Positions 53,100 through 61,727 of a stretch of DNA of 64,000 bases are shown here, in pieces; the stretch's first letter is position 1, and every line of letters starts with the position of its first letter. Origin of the DNA: Gluconobacter vitians (GTDB taxonomy: Bacteria; Pseudomonadota; Alphaproteobacteria; Acetobacterales; Acetobacteraceae); the NCBI RefSeq assembly GCF_015244565.1, contig NZ_JABCQG010000007.1, forward strand, positions 1 to 64,000. The letters run 5' to 3'. Below the pieces are notes generated by a model. The model was not told where the DNA came from, did no database searches, and saw only the letters and a list, made by a program, of their open reading frames with translations. Position numbers and translations under genes: made by a program.

Positions 53100-53896
53100 G
53101 CAGGCTCTCCATAAGGCGGCTTGGTATAGCCTTTGGGGGACAGGGTGAAGATTTCGCAGCCATCAGCCGTCACACCCACCTGATGTTCGAACTGGGCAGA
53201 CAGGGTGCGGTCACGGGTGACGGCTGTCCAGCCATCATCAAGGATCTTCACGTCCGGACGGCCGATGTTCAGCATGGGCTCGATCGTGAAGACCATGCCT
53301 TCCACGAGCTTCACGCCCTCACCCGGCCTGCCGTAATGCAGGATGTTCGGTTCGGAATGGAAGTCACGGCCAATGCCATGGCCGCAGAAATCCCGCACGA
53401 TGGAGAAGCGGTTGGCCTCGGCATATTCCTGGATGGCATGGCCGATATCGCCAAGCGTGTTGCCGGGACGGACCTGGGCAATGCCGCGCATCATTGCGTC
53501 ATAGGTCACATCGACCAGCTTCTCGGCCTTCTTGGGCGCCTTGCCCACGACATACATGCGCGAGCTGTCACCATACCAGCCATCCAGAATGGAGGTGACG
53601 TCGATATTGACGATGTCCCCGTTGGACAGCTTCTTGGAGCCCGGAATGCCGTGGCACACGACGTGATTGATCGAAATGCAGCAGGATTTCGGATAGCCGC
53701 GATAATTCAGCGGGGCCGGCGTGGCGCCATGAGCGATCGTGAAGTCATGGATCAGCTGGTTGAGCTCTTCCGTGGTGACGCCAGGCTGAACATGAGGCGT
53801 GATCATGTCCAGAGCTTCCGCCGTCAGACGACCGACGCGATGCAGATGTTTGAAATCGTCCTGGTCGTAGAGAACGATACCCCGTGGCTTGTCCAT
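53096..53896 (-). CDS. map: Methionine aminopeptidase, type I
   Basis: A 266-aa metalloprotease that removes the initiator Met. Metal ligands lie in NIDVTSILDGWYGDSSRMY (two Asp), GHGIGRDFHSEP (His), VFTIEPML (Glu) and SAQFEHQVGVT (Glu). It lacks the N-terminal SH3 zinc region of eukaryotes. ATG 53896 is preferred to a TTG at 53917 in the same frame. Coupled with ggt downstream; a terminator separates it from the carboxypeptidase gene upstream. Confidence 0.96.
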   Translation of the reverse strand: MDKPRGIVLYDQDDFKHLHRVGRLTAEALDMITPHVQPGVTTEELNQLIHDFTIAHGATPAPLNYRGYPKSCCISINHVVCHGIPGSKKLSNGDIVNIDVTSILDGWYGDSSRMYVVGKAPKKAEKLVDVTYDAMMRGIAQVRPGNTLGDIGHAIQEYAEANRFSIVRDFCGHGIGRDFHSEPNILHYGRPGEGVKLVEGMVFTIEPMLNIGRPDVKILDDGWTAVTRDRTLSAQFEHQVGVTADGCEIFTLSPKGYTKPPYGEPA

Positions 53897-53920
53897 ATCT
53901 GCTGCCCGATCCTTCAATCT

Positions 53921-53955
53921 TCAAAAAGCCCGGACAAAATGCGTCTGTCCGGGCT
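53921..53955 (-). terminator. Rho-independent terminator after the D,D-carboxypeptidase gene
   Basis: AGCCCGGACA (53927-53936), 9-nt loop, TGTCCGGGCT (53946-53955). On the minus strand the stem is followed by TTTT. It isolates the carboxypeptidase gene from map. Confidence 0.88.
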
Positions 53956-53987
53956 GGATCGCAAGGCGGCAGGTCAGATTTTCGGTA

Positions 53988-55034
53988 TCAGCTGTGCCGG
54001 GAGCGCTTCTTGTGGGCAACCACATGACGCACGCTGACCATCCGGACAGCCGCGCCATGATGGGAAATCCGGCCATAACGGCGCGGTGCCGTTGGCGCAT
54101 CCGCGACTTCCATCGGACGGGATGCTGCAAGCAGAATGCTCTGATGGAAGCGGCCGCGACGACGGGCAGACGCCATCAGGACACCGGACGGTGCTGCCGG
54201 ATGCAGAAGCGGCTGCGGCGCAATGCCTTCATCGGCAAAGCCCTTATCGAGCAGAGCCACCATTTCCATCGAACGGCGGGTATTGCTCGACGATCCCATG
54301 ACCACGCCGATCAGACGGACATTGCCACGCTGAGCAGACGTGATGAGATTATGACCCGCAAGATCAGTGTAACCCGTCTTCAGACCATCCGCGCCTGCAT
54401 AGATCTTCAGCATCGGATCATGATTCGGGACCATGCGACGATGGAAGTAGAAGGATGGGACGTTGAAATAGTGGTAATATTGCGGGAAATCGGCGATCAG
54501 ATGCTGTGACAGAAGCGCGAGATCATGCGCCGTCGTCACCTGATCCGGGTCCGGCAGACCGGAGGCATTGCGGAACGTCGTATTGGTCATGCCCAGTGCA
54601 CGGGCCTGCTGCGTCATGAGCTGGGCGAAACGGACTTCGTCGCCGCCACCGAGAAATTCCCCGAGAGCGCAGGCCGCGTCATTGGCGGACTTGGTCACGA
54701 GTCCCAGAATCCCCTGCTCCACCGTCAGACGGGTGCCGGGAACAAGGCCGAGCTTGGAGGGAGCCTGAACAGATGCGTGAATGGAAACCGGCACCTGCTC
54801 GTCCAGGCTGATCTGGTGCGCCTCAAGGGCACGGAACGTCAGATACAGCGTCATGAGCTTGGTCAGGGACGCCGGATAACGCTGCAGATCCGCATCCGTC
54901 TGGGACAGGACGGCACCGGTCTTTGCATCCATCACGTAACTGGAAACGTGCCCCGCATACTGTGCCTTGGCCGATCCCAGACCCATGGCTGTCATGGCGC
55001 ACAACAGAAAAGCTTTCTGAAACGGGAAACGCAT
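53988..55034 (-). CDS. D-alanyl-D-alanine carboxypeptidase (S11 family, PBP5/6-like)
   Basis: A 348-aa penicillin-binding protein of low molecular mass. Signal peptide about 1-24 (ending SAKA). Active-site set is complete: S-x-x-K in PASLTKLMTL, S-x-N in TKSANDAACALGE and K-T-G in ADGLKTGYTD. It trims the terminal D-Ala from peptidoglycan stem peptides. The usual PBP5 C-terminal membrane-anchor domain is missing; instead there is an approximately 75-residue basic tail rich in Arg, Ser and His. ATG 55034 is chosen because it opens the signal peptide; the frame starts at 55076. Confidence 0.92.
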   Translation of the reverse strand: MRFPFQKAFLLCAMTAMGLGSAKAQYAGHVSSYVMDAKTGAVLSQTDADLQRYPASLTKLMTLYLTFRALEAHQISLDEQVPVSIHASVQAPSKLGLVPGTRLTVEQGILGLVTKSANDAACALGEFLGGGDEVRFAQLMTQQARALGMTNTTFRNASGLPDPDQVTTAHDLALLSQHLIADFPQYYHYFNVPSFYFHRRMVPNHDPMLKIYAGADGLKTGYTDLAGHNLITSAQRGNVRLIGVVMGSSSNTRRSMEMVALLDKGFADEGIAPQPLLHPAAPSGVLMASARRRGRFHQSILLAASRPMEVADAPTAPRRYGRISHHGAAVRMVSVRHVVAHKKRSRHS

Positions 55035-55194
55035 GTGTCTGACAGCCTCTGAACGGGAATATCGTCGCGGGAACAATTCTGGGCTCTGAAGCCCTGCATT
55101 ACTGGTACTCTAGGCGCATTGAAAACTTCCCGTCCACCAGCTTTGAAGGACTTTCCTTAATTTTTCGTAAGCAGGGGCCAAAGGAGGCAACATC

Positions 55195-55212
55195 ATGGCA
55201 GATGGCGCATAA
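55195..55212 (+). other. Five-codon mini-ORF with a perfect ribosome site before clpS
   Basis: AAAGGAGG ends 7 nt before ATG 55195, the best-placed Shine-Dalgarno in this area. The frame it starts is only Met-Ala-Asp-Gly-Ala-stop and overlaps the clpS start in another frame. It may be a leader ORF that tunes clpS, or mark a frameshift. Confidence 0.4.
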
Positions 55213-55702
55213 AAACCTTATTTCGAAGACCGGCAGCCCTTCTCAAGAGGGAAATTCGCACCATATCATACCAGTCATGTCTTCTTATGATCTTCCCTCC
55301 TGTCTGAACGGCCGTCCTGATGTCGCTTTTACGCGCATGATGTCTCGCATGGGGCCGGAGTCGCCCGACTCCATTCCTCCACTGGGCCCGGGAGACGGGG
55401 ATCAGGACCTTGAAATCAGCGTGGTGGTGCGCCCCCGGACACGGACGCGCAAACCTTCCATGTACAAGGTCCTGATGCTCAACGATGACTACACGCCCAT
55501 GGAGTTCGTGGTGCATGTGCTGGAGCGCTTCTTTGCCAAGAACAGGGACGAAGCAACAGCCATCATGCTCCAGGTTCACCAGCGCGGCGTTGGGGTCTGC
55601 GGGGTGTTCACGTATGAAGTGGCTGAAAGCAAGGTGACACAGGTGATGGATCTGGCGCGCCAGAACCAGCATCCACTTCAGTGCACGATCGAGAAAGACT
55701 GA
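55202..55702 (+). CDS. clpS: ATP-dependent Clp protease adaptor ClpS
   Basis: The adaptor that delivers N-degron substrates to ClpA. The conserved core is at the C-terminus: [40 protein letters not shown] and [17 protein letters not shown]. The frame of 166 aa is longer than usual (about 100-130 aa), and codon use before about 55330 is not GC-ending, so the true start may be ATG 55277, 55337 or 55340 and the 5' part may be leader sequence. The nearest good ribosome site (AAAGGAGG) points to a mini-ORF at 55195. Lies 130 nt before clpA, the normal pairing. Confidence 0.9.
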   Translation: MAHKNLISKTGSPSQEGNSHHIIPVMSSYDLPSCLNGRPDVAFTRMMSRMGPESPDSIPPLGPGDGDQDLEISVVVRPRTRTRKPSMYKVLMLNDDYTPMEFVVHVLERFFAKNRDEATAIMLQVHQRGVGVCGVFTYEVAESKVTQVMDLARQNQHPLQCTIEKD

Positions 55703-55831
55703 TCCATCTGACAGGCAGAAAAGCGCGGACCCAGGATAATTTCTTGTTTCCATCTGCGTTTCTGACTGGCGTTACACGTTACTCCGCGACAAGATACCTT
55801 TCTTACGAGAGGTCGAGAGGAGCGCCATCAC

Positions 55832-58147
55832 ATGCTGTCCCGTACGCTCGAACAGACGCTCCACCGCGCCCTGACATTCGCAGGTGACCGGCGTCATGAA
55901 TATGCAACCCTCGAACACCTTCTGCTCGCGCTGACAGAAGATGACGATGCCCTGACGGTCTTCAGGGCCTGCGGCATCGATCTCGACAAGCTGCGCTCCG
56001 ACCTGACCGATTTCCTCGACAAGGATCTGGCGGGACTGGCGGCAGAACGCCCGACAGAACCCAAGCCGACCGCGGCCTTCCAGCGCGTGATCCAGCGTGC
56101 GGCGATTCACGTCCAGAGCACGGGTCGCGACGAAGTCACGGGCGCGAACGTGCTTGTGGCCCTGTTTGCCGAACGCGAGAGCCATGCCGTCTATTTCCTG
56201 CAGTTGCAGGACATGACGCGACTCGATGCGGTCAATTTCATCTCGCATGGCATTGCCAAAGCTCCGGACCGTGGAACGGGACGACGCGCGACCGCAGCGT
56301 CCAAGGACACGTCCGAGCGTGAAGAGCGCAAGGAAAGTGCCAAGGAAGGCGCGCTGGCGACCTATTGCGTCGATCTGAACGAACGTGCGCGTGAAGGGCG
56401 GATTGATCCGCTCATTGGTCGTGATCAGGAAATCGAACGCACCATCCAGATCCTGTGCCGTCGTACCAAGAACAACCCGCTTTATGTGGGTGATCCGGGC
56501 GTCGGCAAGACAGCCATTGCCGAAGGTCTGGCCAAGCGGATCGTGGAAGGCGATGTGCCGGAAGTGCTGCTGAACAGCACGATCTATTCGCTCGACATGG
56601 GCTCGCTTCTGGCTGGCACGCGGTATCGTGGCGATTTCGAAGAGCGGCTGAAGGCCGTCGTGACGGAAATGGACCAGACCCCTGGCGCCATCCTGTTCAT
56701 TGACGAGATCCATACCGTGATCGGTGCCGGTGCGACGTCGGGCGGGGCGATGGATGCGTCCAACCTGCTTAAGCCTGCCCTGGCCGCCGGGACGCTGCGC
56801 TGCATCGGGTCCACGACCTACAAGGAGTTCCGCCAGCATTTCGAGAAGGATCGGGCGCTTGTCCGCCGGTTCCAGAAGATCGACGTGCCGGAGCCTTCGA
56901 TCGAGGATGCGGTCAAGATCCTGCGCGGCCTGAAGGGCAGCTATGAGAAGCATCACAAGGTCCGCTATACCGACGAAGCCCTGCGTGGCGCAGTCGAACT
57001 GGCGGCCAAGTATGTCCATGACCGCAAGCTGCCGGACAAGGCGATCGATGTGATCGATGAAGTCGGTGCGGCGCGGATGCTCGTGCCCGAGAACAAGCGC
57101 CGCAAGACAGTGACACTGAAGGACGTGGAAGAGGCCATCGCCAAGATCGCCCGCATCCCGCCCAAGAGCGTCTCGGCCGATGACCGCGAGACCCTGCGCC
57201 ATCTGGAGCGGGATCTGCGGAACATGGTCTTCGGACAGGACAAGGCGATTGATGCGCTGGCCGCTGCGATCAAGCTGTCCCGCGCCGGACTGCGCGATGC
57301 GGAAAAGCCGATCGGCAACTATCTGTTCTCCGGCCCCACGGGCGTCGGCAAGACGGAAGTGGCCAAGCAGCTTGCCAACTCGCTCGGGATTGAGCTGATC
57401 CGCTTCGACATGTCCGAATACATGGAGCGTCATTCGATCTCGCGTCTGATCGGCGCGCCTCCGGGCTATGTCGGGTTCGATCAGGGCGGTCTGCTGACGG
57501 ATGCGATCGACCAGCATCCCCATGCAGTCCTGCTGCTGGACGAAATCGAGAAGGCCCATCCGGACCTGTTCAACGTCCTGCTTCAGGTCATGGATCATGG
57601 TCGCCTGACGGACCACAACGGCAAGGTCGTTGATTTCCGCAACGTGATCCTGATCATGACCACGAATGCGGGTGCGGCGGATCTGTCCAAGGAAACGATC
57701 GGGTTTGGCCGGACCGTACGCAGCGGCGAGGATGAAGAGGCGATCAAGCGCCTGTTCACGCCGGAATTCCGCAACCGTCTGGATGCGATCATTCCGTTCG
57801 CCAACCTTACACCAGAAACGGTGGGCCGCGTGGTCGAGAAGTTCGTGCTCCAGCTCGAAGCCCAGCTGGCCGACCGTCATGTCACGATCGAGATCTCCTC
57901 GAGCGCGAAAGAATGGCTGGCCGAGCGCGGGTATGACCGTCTGTATGGCGCCCGTCCTCTGGGCCGCGTCATTCAGGAGCACATCAAGAAGCCGCTGGCG
58001 GAAGAGCTGCTCTTCGGACGGCTGGCTCAGGGTGGTGCCGTGCGGATCGGTATGAAGAACGGGGCTCTCGACTTCGATATCATCGAAGGCCGGGACGAGC
58101 CCAAGGGCGAGGATGGCGCTTCAAAGAAAGACGAAGCGACAAACTGA
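55832..58147 (+). CDS. clpA: ATP-dependent Clp protease ATP-binding subunit ClpA
   Basis: A 771-aa AAA+ unfoldase that feeds proteins into ClpP. Clp N-domain repeats (about 1-145), a short charged linker ([12 protein letters not shown]), first ATPase (Walker [10 protein letters not shown], Walker [12 protein letters not shown]), second ATPase (Walker [22 protein letters not shown]) and a C-terminal D2-small domain. No M-domain coiled coil, which separates it from ClpB. It sits after its adaptor gene clpS and has GAGGAG before ATG. Followed by a strong terminator. Confidence 0.97.
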   Translation: MLSRTLEQTLHRALTFAGDRRHEYATLEHLLLALTEDDDALTVFRACGIDLDKLRSDLTDFLDKDLAGLAAERPTEPKPTAAFQRVIQRAAIHVQSTGRDEVTGANVLVALFAERESHAVYFLQLQDMTRLDAVNFISHGIAKAPDRGTGRRATAASKDTSEREERKESAKEGALATYCVDLNERAREGRIDPLIGRDQEIERTIQILCRRTKNNPLYVGDPGVGKTAIAEGLAKRIVEGDVPEVLLNSTIYSLDMGSLLAGTRYRGDFEERLKAVVTEMDQTPGAILFIDEIHTVIGAGATSGGAMDASNLLKPALAAGTLRCIGSTTYKEFRQHFEKDRALVRRFQKIDVPEPSIEDAVKILRGLKGSYEKHHKVRYTDEALRGAVELAAKYVHDRKLPDKAIDVIDEVGAARMLVPENKRRKTVTLKDVEEAIAKIARIPPKSVSADDRETLRHLERDLRNMVFGQDKAIDALAAAIKLSRAGLRDAEKPIGNYLFSGPTGVGKTEVAKQLANSLGIELIRFDMSEYMERHSISRLIGAPPGYVGFDQGGLLTDAIDQHPHAVLLLDEIEKAHPDLFNVLLQVMDHGRLTDHNGKVVDFRNVILIMTTNAGAADLSKETIGFGRTVRSGEDEEAIKRLFTPEFRNRLDAIIPFANLTPETVGRVVEKFVLQLEAQLADRHVTIEISSSAKEWLAERGYDRLYGARPLGRVIQEHIKKPLAEELLFGRLAQGGAVRIGMKNGALDFDIIEGRDEPKGEDGASKKDEATN

Positions 58148-58165
58148 AGCCCTGCTTTAAAAGAG

Positions 58166-58199
58166 AAGGCCCGGGAGACACTGTCTTCCGGGCCTTTTT
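58166..58199 (+). terminator. Rho-independent terminator after clpA
   Basis: AAGGCCCGG (58166-58174) pairs with CCGGGCCTT (58188-58196), the inner GAGAC pairs with GTCTT, and a run of T follows. Ends the clpS-clpA unit. Confidence 0.92.
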
Positions 58200-58201
58200 C
58201 G

Positions 58202-58696
58202 TTACTGGTAGCGGGTGCCGTTCACAACGACATAGCCGGGCCAGCGCCATTTGCGGCTCGTACCGTGATGGGTCCAGTCCACGCCCTGACGGCGCAGGCT
58301 GTCGTAATAGTACCGGCCCTGCACCTCAACCTGATCGCCCTTGTTAACCCAGGGCCATTGCGGGGCGTTCATCTCATCAAGATCGGAGACGATGCGGATG
58401 GAGACGCCTTGCCCGACCGAAACATAGAAATAGCCATGCCAACCGCTGCGGGTCCGCTTGGCCTTTGGTGAGATGGCCAGGACCTGTCCGCATAGATGCT
58501 CGGGAAGATCGATGCGGGTGGGACCGGACTGCTCAAGGCCCTGCTGGTCCGCAAGAAAACGCGCATTATCGCAGGACGCAGGCATGTCATGGGTGGTCTG
58601 GCCTGTCAGAGCCTGACCGAAAAGACCCTGTGCGGATGCAGCGAACGGTGCGCACAGCAGAGCTGCGGCAACTGCGGGGAGCAGACGGAATGTCAT
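58202..58696 (-). CDS. Secreted DUF3465-family protein
   Basis: A 164-aa protein with a signal peptide (about 1-22, ending ASAQG) and a C-terminal small beta-barrel of the DUF3465 type: GDQVEVQGRYYYDS, VDWTHHGTSRKW and YVVVNGTRYQ. A single paired Cys set (C42 in MPASCDN and C69 in EHLCGQ) may form a disulfide. Function unknown. AGGAG 7 nt before ATG 58696 fixes the start; the frame is open to 58777. Convergent with clpA. Confidence 0.8.
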   Translation of the reverse strand: MTFRLLPAVAAALLCAPFAASAQGLFGQALTGQTTHDMPASCDNARFLADQQGLEQSGPTRIDLPEHLCGQVLAISPKAKRTRSGWHGYFYVSVGQGVSIRIVSDLDEMNAPQWPWVNKGDQVEVQGRYYYDSLRRQGVDWTHHGTSRKWRWPGYVVVNGTRYQ

Positions 58697-58760
58697 GGAA
58701 TTTCTCCTGTCTGGGCGGCCCTGTGCGATGTTCTGCCGCCTGCGGAAAGGACCCGGACAC

Positions 58761-58794
58761 AAAAAAGCCCGCCCCAATCACGGAACGGGCTTTT
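58761..58794 (-). terminator. Terminator after the bactofilin gene
   Basis: AAAAGCCCG (58763-58771) and CGGGCTTTT (58786-58794) with a 14-nt loop; read on the minus strand it ends in six T. Confidence 0.8.
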
Positions 58795-58814
58795 CTGCTG
58801 GTCCGGAAAACGGA

Positions 58815-59507
58815 TCAGGGAGCTTCGCTGGCACCTTCACCGGCAGCCGGCTCGGCCTTCGGGGCTTCGCTGGCGAGCGGGCGGGCAGGCGCACCGTCCG
58901 TGATCATTTCGAGCTGACCGGTGATCTGGCCACCGTCCTCGACCTGCAGGCGACGGCACTTCACCTTGCCGATCAGACGGCCGGTGGAGCGGATCGTCAG
59001 GCTGCCATTGACGGTCAGGGTCCCGTCGATCGTGCCAGCCAGTTCCGCGTCTTCGACTTCAACGCCACCGCGGAAGACGCCGCCATGCGTGACCTGAAGC
59101 TCGGTCGCCTGGATCATGCTGGACTCGACAGTGCCCTCAACCACGAGGCGCTCGGCGTCCTGCACCGAACCCTGAACGCTGATGCCGCGGCCCACGACGA
59201 GCGTGCGGCGCTCCGGACCAGTCTGGCGCGGTGCGCCCGGAACGGCGGCCGCACCGGGACGCGGAGCCCCTGCCGGCATTGCGCCCGTCGGAGAGTTGGG
59301 GGACGGCGGCGCCGGGAAAGGGGTACGACCCATGGGAGCGGGGTCCTTCTGCTGGTTGGGCTGCTGGGGACTGGTGGGCGATCCGGATCCTGACGCGGGA
59401 GCCGTCTGGCTGGGAGCGTCCGGCCGGTTGGGGAAAATGGGCTGTCCTGCGAGCTTGCTGTTCTCTGCAGGTTTGGACTCATCTTCCGGTTTGCGTCTTC
59501 TGAACAA
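58815..59507 (-). CDS. Bactofilin-like cytoskeletal protein
   Basis: A 230-aa protein with a long Pro/Ala/Gly-rich N-terminal region (about 1-100) and a bactofilin (DUF583) right-handed beta-helix (about 100-205): LVVGRGISVQGSVQDAERLV, VEGTVESSMIQATELQV, HGGVFRGGVEVEDAELAGTI. Bactofilins assemble into membrane-associated filaments that guide cell shape or cell-wall enzymes. The N-terminal extension is longer than the typical bactofilin tail. Starts with TTG at 59507 (weak ribosome site), so the start is not certain. Confidence 0.88.
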   Translation of the reverse strand: MFRRRKPEDESKPAENSKLAGQPIFPNRPDAPSQTAPASGSGSPTSPQQPNQQKDPAPMGRTPFPAPPSPNSPTGAMPAGAPRPGAAAVPGAPRQTGPERRTLVVGRGISVQGSVQDAERLVVEGTVESSMIQATELQVTHGGVFRGGVEVEDAELAGTIDGTLTVNGSLTIRSTGRLIGKVKCRRLQVEDGGQITGQLEMITDGAPARPLASEAPKAEPAAGEGASEAP

Positions 59508-59804
59508 GGAAACCCCGCTGCGGATCTGGAAAAGAACACTCTCTGTCTAGGACGTCTCCCGTATGTTCCATCGCGAGGGCGGAACAGTCAGGGCGGGCCT
59601 TTCGACAACGCTACACGCTCACCACCCGGCGGGACAAGACGCGCATTTCCATAAATGTGACGAATGGCCACGCATGAAAACGGCGCCGGACGGACCGGGA
59701 GTTGGCGTGAACCCAGAGGGGACCTATGATCGTGTTGATTTAATGGCGCAGTCTGCCCGTTAGATGTTTTTTCCGAAGTTTTCAGCGACCTGACCGGAGT
59801 TCCA
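59508..59804. other. Divergent intergenic region, no gene seen
   Basis: 297 bp between the bactofilin and kinase genes. It carries both promoters, and GGAG before 59805 is the kinase ribosome site. A short frame at 59563-59763 has no family resemblance and is dismissed. No RNA gene recognised. Confidence 0.5.
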
Positions 59805-60785
59805 ATGTCTGCACCCCAGCATGACCTTCTGTGTATCGGCAATGCCATCGTCGACGTCCTCGCCCCTGTGGGCCAGGATCTGATCGACGGGCTTGGCGCC
59901 GCTGCCGGGAGCATGACCCTGATTGACGCTCCTACGGCGCATGCCATCGAAAGCCGCATCGATATCGAAAACGTGACCGGCGGCGGTTCCGGCGCGAATA
60001 CGGCCGTCGTGGCGGCCCGCATGGGCGCAAAGGTTGCGTATCTCGGCAAGGTGACGGCTGACGAAGCCGGCGACCACTTCACGCGCGACATCCGCGAGCA
60101 GGGCATCACCTTCCCGTCCGAGCCGCTGCCAGCCGCCGATGGCACCCCGACCGCACGCTGCATCGTTCTGGTGACGCCGGAAGGCCAGCGCACGATGTTC
60201 ACCTATCTCGGCGCCTGCACGGAGTTCACGCCCGAGGACGTGCATGAATCCGTCGTGGCCGATGCGGCGATCACCTATCTGGAAGGCTATCTGTACGACA
60301 AGCCGCAGGCCCAGGAAGCCTTCGAACACGCTGCCCGTCTGGCCCGCAAGGCCAACCGTCAGGTCGCCCTGACGCTGTCCGACACGTTCTGCGTGGAACG
60401 TCACCGCGCGGCTTTCCACGAACTCGTGGCCGGTCACGTGGACATCCTGTTCGCCAACGAGGCCGAGCTTCTGGCGCTGTACGAAGTCACGGATTTCGAA
60501 GAAGCCGTCACGCAGGTCTCCGCCGAGACGAAGCTGGCTGTCATCACGCGTGGCGAGAAGGGCGCGGTCGTCATTGGCGACGGAGAGCGCCATGACGTGC
60601 CGACGACCGAAGTGAAGGTCGTGGATACCACGGGCGCCGGTGACGCATTCGCCGCAGGCTTCCTTGCCGGTCTGAGTAAGAAGCATGACCTTGTGACCTG
60701 CGCGAAACTGGGCAACCAGGCCGCCGGTGAGATCATCACCCGTTACGGCGCACGTCCGACCGAAGCATTCACGCTGACGGCCTGA
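59805..60785 (+). CDS. PfkB-family carbohydrate/adenosine kinase
   Basis: A 326-aa ribokinase-fold kinase. Signature 1 is in VTGGGSGANTAVVAARMGAK and signature 2 is VVDTTGAGDAFAAGFLAG, with the anion-hole GAGD and catalytic Asp. The sequence is closest in style to the adenosine kinases of alphaproteobacteria (start HDLLCIGNAIVDVLAPV), but fructokinase-like use is possible. It phosphorylates a sugar or nucleoside with ATP in the cytoplasm. Stands alone, convergent with hpnK. Confidence 0.88.
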   Translation: MSAPQHDLLCIGNAIVDVLAPVGQDLIDGLGAAAGSMTLIDAPTAHAIESRIDIENVTGGGSGANTAVVAARMGAKVAYLGKVTADEAGDHFTRDIREQGITFPSEPLPAADGTPTARCIVLVTPEGQRTMFTYLGACTEFTPEDVHESVVADAAITYLEGYLYDKPQAQEAFEHAARLARKANRQVALTLSDTFCVERHRAAFHELVAGHVDILFANEAELLALYEVTDFEEAVTQVSAETKLAVITRGEKGAVVIGDGERHDVPTTEVKVVDTTGAGDAFAAGFLAGLSKKHDLVTCAKLGNQAAGEIITRYGARPTEAFTLTA

Positions 60786-60817
60786 GCCTCGCCCTGCCCC
60801 GTCGGTCAGGGTCGGTC

Positions 60818-61654
60818 TTACAGATCGGCCCAGCCGATGCGAGCGACACCATACCGGTCGAATGACGCCCGCACAGTCGGGTCCAGAAGGGCGGCCAGCT
60901 CACCTTCCTGCTCATAGCCCGGCATGAAGCGCTTCATCATGGCGTTCTGGGCCGTGGCGGGGTGGAAGTAGATTTCACTCGTGCCAGTCGGCAGGCGCGG
61001 AATGAGGCCGCGGATATGGTCCGGCGTCATGTGGCCGGACCAGCGCAGACCGAAACACCAGTCATTGGTTTTCAGCCCCGCTTTGCGGATCTGGTGACGC
61101 AGGACGCCGATCCAGTGACGCAGGGCGCGGTCTCCCAGCGTATCGTTGGCCTCGACAGGCTCCGGCGGCTCGAAAGGCGAGCGGACTGCCTGCAATCCAT
61201 GCTCTAGCCCGGACACGATCAGGAAGCGCCCCACGGTCGGATGCAGATGCATGTGCTTGTGGGCGTTGGCATGATCGAGCGTCAGCCCGGTCGCGGCAAA
61301 GGCCCGGAACTGGGCTTCGATTTCGCGGCGCAGGGCATGACGCGCGGGCGGACAGAAGAAATACTCCACACCCAGACGCAGCTGGTTGCGGCCGAACCAG
61401 CCCTGCTCATCCGTGATGGCAGGGAGATCGAGGACGGACTTGCCTTCAATCGCCACGACATGCAGCCCAACCTTCAGATCCGGCATGGTCTTCGCCCGCC
61501 GGATAGCATCTTCGGCGGCATCGCCCGCAACCATCAGGCTGGTCGTGGACAGGATACCGTTGCGATGGGCCTGTTCGATGGCCTCGTTGACTTCGAGGCT
61601 CATGCCGAAATCGTCGGCGGATACGATGGCGCGGCGAAGGGCGCTGGATGTCAT
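60818..61654 (-). CDS. hpnK: Hopanoid biosynthesis deacetylase HpnK
   Basis: A 278-aa ChbG/YdjC-type metal-dependent carbohydrate deacetylase. Metal-site features are SADDFGMS, VGLHVVAIEG and the triple-His HANAHKHMHLHP. In Burkholderia, HpnK removes the N-acetyl group from BHT-N-acetylglucosamine after HpnI acts, before HpnJ contracts the ring. ATG 61654 is chosen from the family-typical start; the frame is open to 61777. Lies after hpnJ on the same strand, but a terminator-like hairpin intervenes. Confidence 0.9.
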   Translation of the reverse strand: MTSSALRRAIVSADDFGMSLEVNEAIEQAHRNGILSTTSLMVAGDAAEDAIRRAKTMPDLKVGLHVVAIEGKSVLDLPAITDEQGWFGRNQLRLGVEYFFCPPARHALRREIEAQFRAFAATGLTLDHANAHKHMHLHPTVGRFLIVSGLEHGLQAVRSPFEPPEPVEANDTLGDRALRHWIGVLRHQIRKAGLKTNDWCFGLRWSGHMTPDHIRGLIPRLPTGTSEIYFHPATAQNAMMKRFMPGYEQEGELAALLDPTVRASFDRYGVARIGWADL

Positions 61655-61667
61655 GGCTGGTCTCACG

Positions 61668-61698
61668 AAAAAGGGGCCATGACATCTGCCATGGCCCC
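61668..61698 (-). terminator. Hairpin with T-run between hpnJ and hpnK
   Basis: Minus strand: GGGGCCATG, 8-nt loop, CATGGCCCC then TTTTT, placed only 14 nt before the hpnK ATG. A 9-bp perfect stem. It could lower hpnK expression relative to hpnI-hpnJ. Confidence 0.8.
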
Positions 61699-61727
61699 TG
61701 GGTAGTATCCGGTCAGAAGCGCACCGT

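Noticed and set aside
55772-57982. A 736-codon open frame antisense to clpA
   Set aside because: ClpA on the other strand is unmistakable; the antisense product has no recognisable domain and is a composition effect.
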